DNA of 64,000 bases from Phycisphaerales bacterium (GTDB lineage: Bacteria > Planctomycetota > Phycisphaerae > Phycisphaerales > SM1A02): the NCBI GenBank assembly GCA_029242715.1, contig JAQWTL010000007.1:1-64000 (forward strand), written 5' to 3'. The notes beneath the pieces are model-generated. The model was given only the letters and a program-made list of their open reading frames with translations. It had not been told where the DNA came from and ran no database searches. The position numbers and the translations under genes are program-made. Below, in pieces: positions 62,117 to 64,000 of this stretch (positions within the stretch are counted from its first letter, which is position 1; each line of letters opens with the position of its first letter).

Positions 62117-63033
62117 CACGATCTCTTTCTAATCGAAACGCTTTTACGCTCATCGAGTTGATGATTGTCATCGTCATCCTCGGGCTCATGGCGTCGCTGC
62201 TTATCGTTACCACCGGTTCAATCAGTGCAACGGCAAAAAGTGCCCAGGACTCCACCCACCTTCGTTCTATCGCGTTGGCCAATGCCACGTTTGCCGCAGA
62301 TAACAAAGAAAGATTGTTCTGCCCCCGGACGGAAACAAATGATGGCATTCCAGGTGATCCTGTCAACCCGTCCACGACTCCTGAACAGATCAAGAGAATG
62401 TGGGTCCATGGATTCGATGACAACGTGGAAAACATGGGAAGCGATCTCACCGAGTTGAATAGCGCACTGACAGAAGGCGCTGCCTGGGACTACCTCGGTG
62501 ATTCATCCATCTACAAATCACCACTGGACACGACTGAGCGGCTTCGAAGCTATTCACTGAATGCCTTTGTCGGTGTTGACCGCTGTGCGGATGAATACCC
62601 CGAAATGGTTGGTGTATTCCTTCCTGCCTATAACACGAGGTACCGCGTGCCCTGCAGAACTGCGGCGGCCATCCCCCAGCCAGGCATGACGATCTGCGCC
62701 ATCGGCGAGGTCGACGCAGGAACAAGCGCCGGTTTTTCTCAGAGTGCCAACATCAATGGTTGGCTTGTCTCCCCCAATCCCAACATGCCGCTCTGGAAAG
62801 ACACCCCTGCCCTCTGGAACCAATCCAGGGTCAACTTCTCTCTGATGGATGGTTCTGTTGACACCGTCACAGTTCAGCAAGCTGACCTGATTCGAGCCAA
62901 GATCGCCCAGACTGGGTCCTCACACAACATCATGATCGGGGCAACCGATCAGGACAAGGTGGACTTTCAGACATTCAATTCGCGGCTGCTTCCTGGCGTG
63001 CTCAACTTCCGAACGGACGCTGATCAAGAATAG
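62113..63033 (+). CDS. Prepilin-like protein with N-terminal methylation motif
   Basis: About 306 residues from a GTG that overlaps the upstream stop (GTGA) and has GGAG seven bases before it; an ATG six bases earlier has poorer spacing. The N-terminus AFTLIELMIVIVILGLMASLL is a type IV prepilin/type II secretion pseudopilin helix with the conserved Glu5. The C-terminal VNFSLMDGSVDTV resembles the H-X9-DG motif found in many planctomycete pseudopilins. Processing by a prepilin peptidase and a place in a secretion pseudopilus or surface fibre are inferred. It is coupled to a secreted GH13 enzyme. Confidence 0.85.
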   Translation: MTRSLSNRNAFTLIELMIVIVILGLMASLLIVTTGSISATAKSAQDSTHLRSIALANATFAADNKERLFCPRTETNDGIPGDPVNPSTTPEQIKRMWVHGFDDNVENMGSDLTELNSALTEGAAWDYLGDSSIYKSPLDTTERLRSYSLNAFVGVDRCADEYPEMVGVFLPAYNTRYRVPCRTAAAIPQPGMTICAIGEVDAGTSAGFSQSANINGWLVSPNPNMPLWKDTPALWNQSRVNFSLMDGSVDTVTVQQADLIRAKIAQTGSSHNIMIGATDQDKVDFQTFNSRLLPGVLNFRTDADQE

Positions 63034-63038
63034 GTTGC

Positions 63039-64000
63039 TCAGACCGCTGCCGCCTTCGTTGCAACTGATTCAACTGCATTGAGCAGCAGATCCGATTCCG
63101 ACTGGGTCATGACCAATGGCAGTCTGAAACGCATGGCCGTATCGCCACATTGCAGGACGATCACGTTCTGGTTGAAGAGTTCACGAACCATGTGATCTCT
63201 GGATTCGGGCGTATCGAAACTGCAGGCAATCAAGCTGCCCACTCCACGAACATTCCGGAAGGCGCCTGTTGAAGCCGCAATGCTTCGCATTCCTGCAATC
63301 ACATGCTCGCCAAGTTCCAGGACATGCTCACAGAGATTGTCTTCAGCAATGATCTCCATGTAGCGGCGGCTTCTCACCATGTCGACGAGGTTGCCACCCC
63401 ATGTGGAATTGATACGGCTGGATCGACGGAACACGTTGTGCTCGACTTCGTCCATCCGAGGTCCCGCATAGATTCCGCATACTTGCGATTTCTTTCCAAA
63501 CGCAGCGATATCGGGTGCGACACCCAGATGCTGCCAGAACCATGGGGCACCTGATCCGAAGAAACCGGTCTGGACCTCATCAAAGAGCAGAAGGCACTGA
63601 TGCTCATCTGCATATTGCCGCAGCTTCTGCATGAATTCCGGTCGGAAATGGTTGTCTCCGCCCTCGCCCTGCATGGGCTCGATGAGAATGCCCGCAACAC
63701 GATTATGCGTCGGGGAGCCCTTTGCAAATACCGCATCCAGTTCCGCACAGGCCTGAGCCTCTGCAGCTTCGATGTCGTTGCAAATAGCGCCGTCTGAATC
63801 AAATTCGACTTTCGGATTCGAGATGCGTGGCCAGTTGAATTTCGGGAAGAGGCCCACCTTGTCAGGCAAGGTGTTGGTGACGCTCATGGTGTAGCCAGTA
63901 CGACCGTGAAAAGCTTCCTTGAAGTGGACGATCACAAGATCGTTCACGTCGTCTGCGAAGTTTGTCCGGCCAAGCAGCCTGGCCTTCCAGTCAAAGGCGG
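63039..64000 (-). CDS. lat: L-lysine 6-aminotransferase (5' end beyond window)
   Basis: About 320 codons are visible; the frame continues past the right edge without a start. Class III aminotransferase motifs include VHFKEAFHGRTGYT, LLLFDEVQTGFFGSG and the lysine site AFGKKSQVCGI, which is characteristic of lysine epsilon-aminotransferases rather than ornithine enzymes. It transfers the epsilon amino group of lysine to 2-oxoglutarate, giving 2-aminoadipate semialdehyde. It converges with the prepilin-like gene across five bases. Confidence 0.9.
   Translation of the reverse strand, partial: AFDWKARLLGRTNFADDVNDLVIVHFKEAFHGRTGYTMSVTNTLPDKVGLFPKFNWPRISNPKVEFDSDGAICNDIEAAEAQACAELDAVFAKGSPTHNRVAGILIEPMQGEGGDNHFRPEFMQKLRQYADEHQCLLLFDEVQTGFFGSGAPWFWQHLGVAPDIAAFGKKSQVCGIYAGPRMDEVEHNVFRRSSRINSTWGGNLVDMVRSRRYMEIIAEDNLCEHVLELGEHVIAGMRSIAASTGAFRNVRGVGSLIACSFDTPESRDHMVRELFNQNVIVLQCGDTAMRFRLPLVMTQSESDLLLNAVESVATKAAAV

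Overview
This 64 kb window reads as a chromosomal segment of a Planctomycetes bacterium, most likely of the Phycisphaerae. The evidence is indirect but consistent. Six unrelated secreted proteins end in dockerin-like EF-hand repeats (DxNxDGxVxxxDL...WG). A planctomycete-style ECF sigma factor is translationally coupled to a transmembrane Ser/Thr kinase. A prepilin-like protein has a C-terminal DGS motif of the H-X9-DG type. Envelope genes (LpxI, LolC/LolD, ExbD/TonB, squalene-hopene cyclase) point to a diderm. No 16S or other rRNA gene is present, so the placement is inference. G+C content is moderately high apart from a few AT-rich patches. I found no tRNA, CRISPR array, transposase or integrase.

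Layout. 1-77: 3' end of an unidentified + strand gene. 81-4588: three consecutive secreted dockerin-tagged proteins (HAF-like, unknown, C-type lectin) on the - strand. 4821-7312: sigma factor and kinase pair. 7317-16187 (- strand): a tight operon nusA-infB-rbfA-HhH/H1-like-TPR-yebC-acyP-lipoprotein, preceded by a 481-base leader region with strong secondary structure. 16669-17718: fliM-like gene. 17887-25419: dsbD, an O-antigen-ligase-like protein, a WecA-like transferase, a LOG-family enzyme, lpxI and a TlyA-like methyltransferase. 25576-30329: gyrA, then a STAS protein, exbD and a tonB-like gene. 30310-35739: surE and a glycosyltransferase (- strand), then nnrE-lolC-lolD (+ strand). 35718-41099: a metallopeptidase-like protein with a degenerate zinc motif, clpC, a lipoprotein and an RluA-family pseudouridine synthase. 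41067-46489: squalene-hopene cyclase, a FIST-domain protein and an ABC exporter. 46516-48099: an AT-rich, GH64-like dockerin protein.

48257-58682 is the most coherent accessory unit, an alpha-glucan uptake and breakdown locus. On the - strand lie a solute-binding-protein/permease fusion, a second permease and a MalK/UgpC-type ATPase. Divergently, on the + strand, lie a secreted GH13 amylase, 4-alpha-glucanotransferase and glucan phosphorylase, which overlap by 4 bases at each junction. 58824-63033 continues with a secreted dockerin protein, a secreted branching-enzyme-like GH13 with a dockerin tail, and a coupled prepilin-like protein. A lysine 6-aminotransferase gene runs off the right edge.

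The observations I would follow first are the SBP-permease fusion, the structured nusA leader, the HhH protein with a histone-H1-like tail, the AT-rich GH64-like mosaic gene, and the shared C-terminal tag on otherwise unrelated exported proteins.
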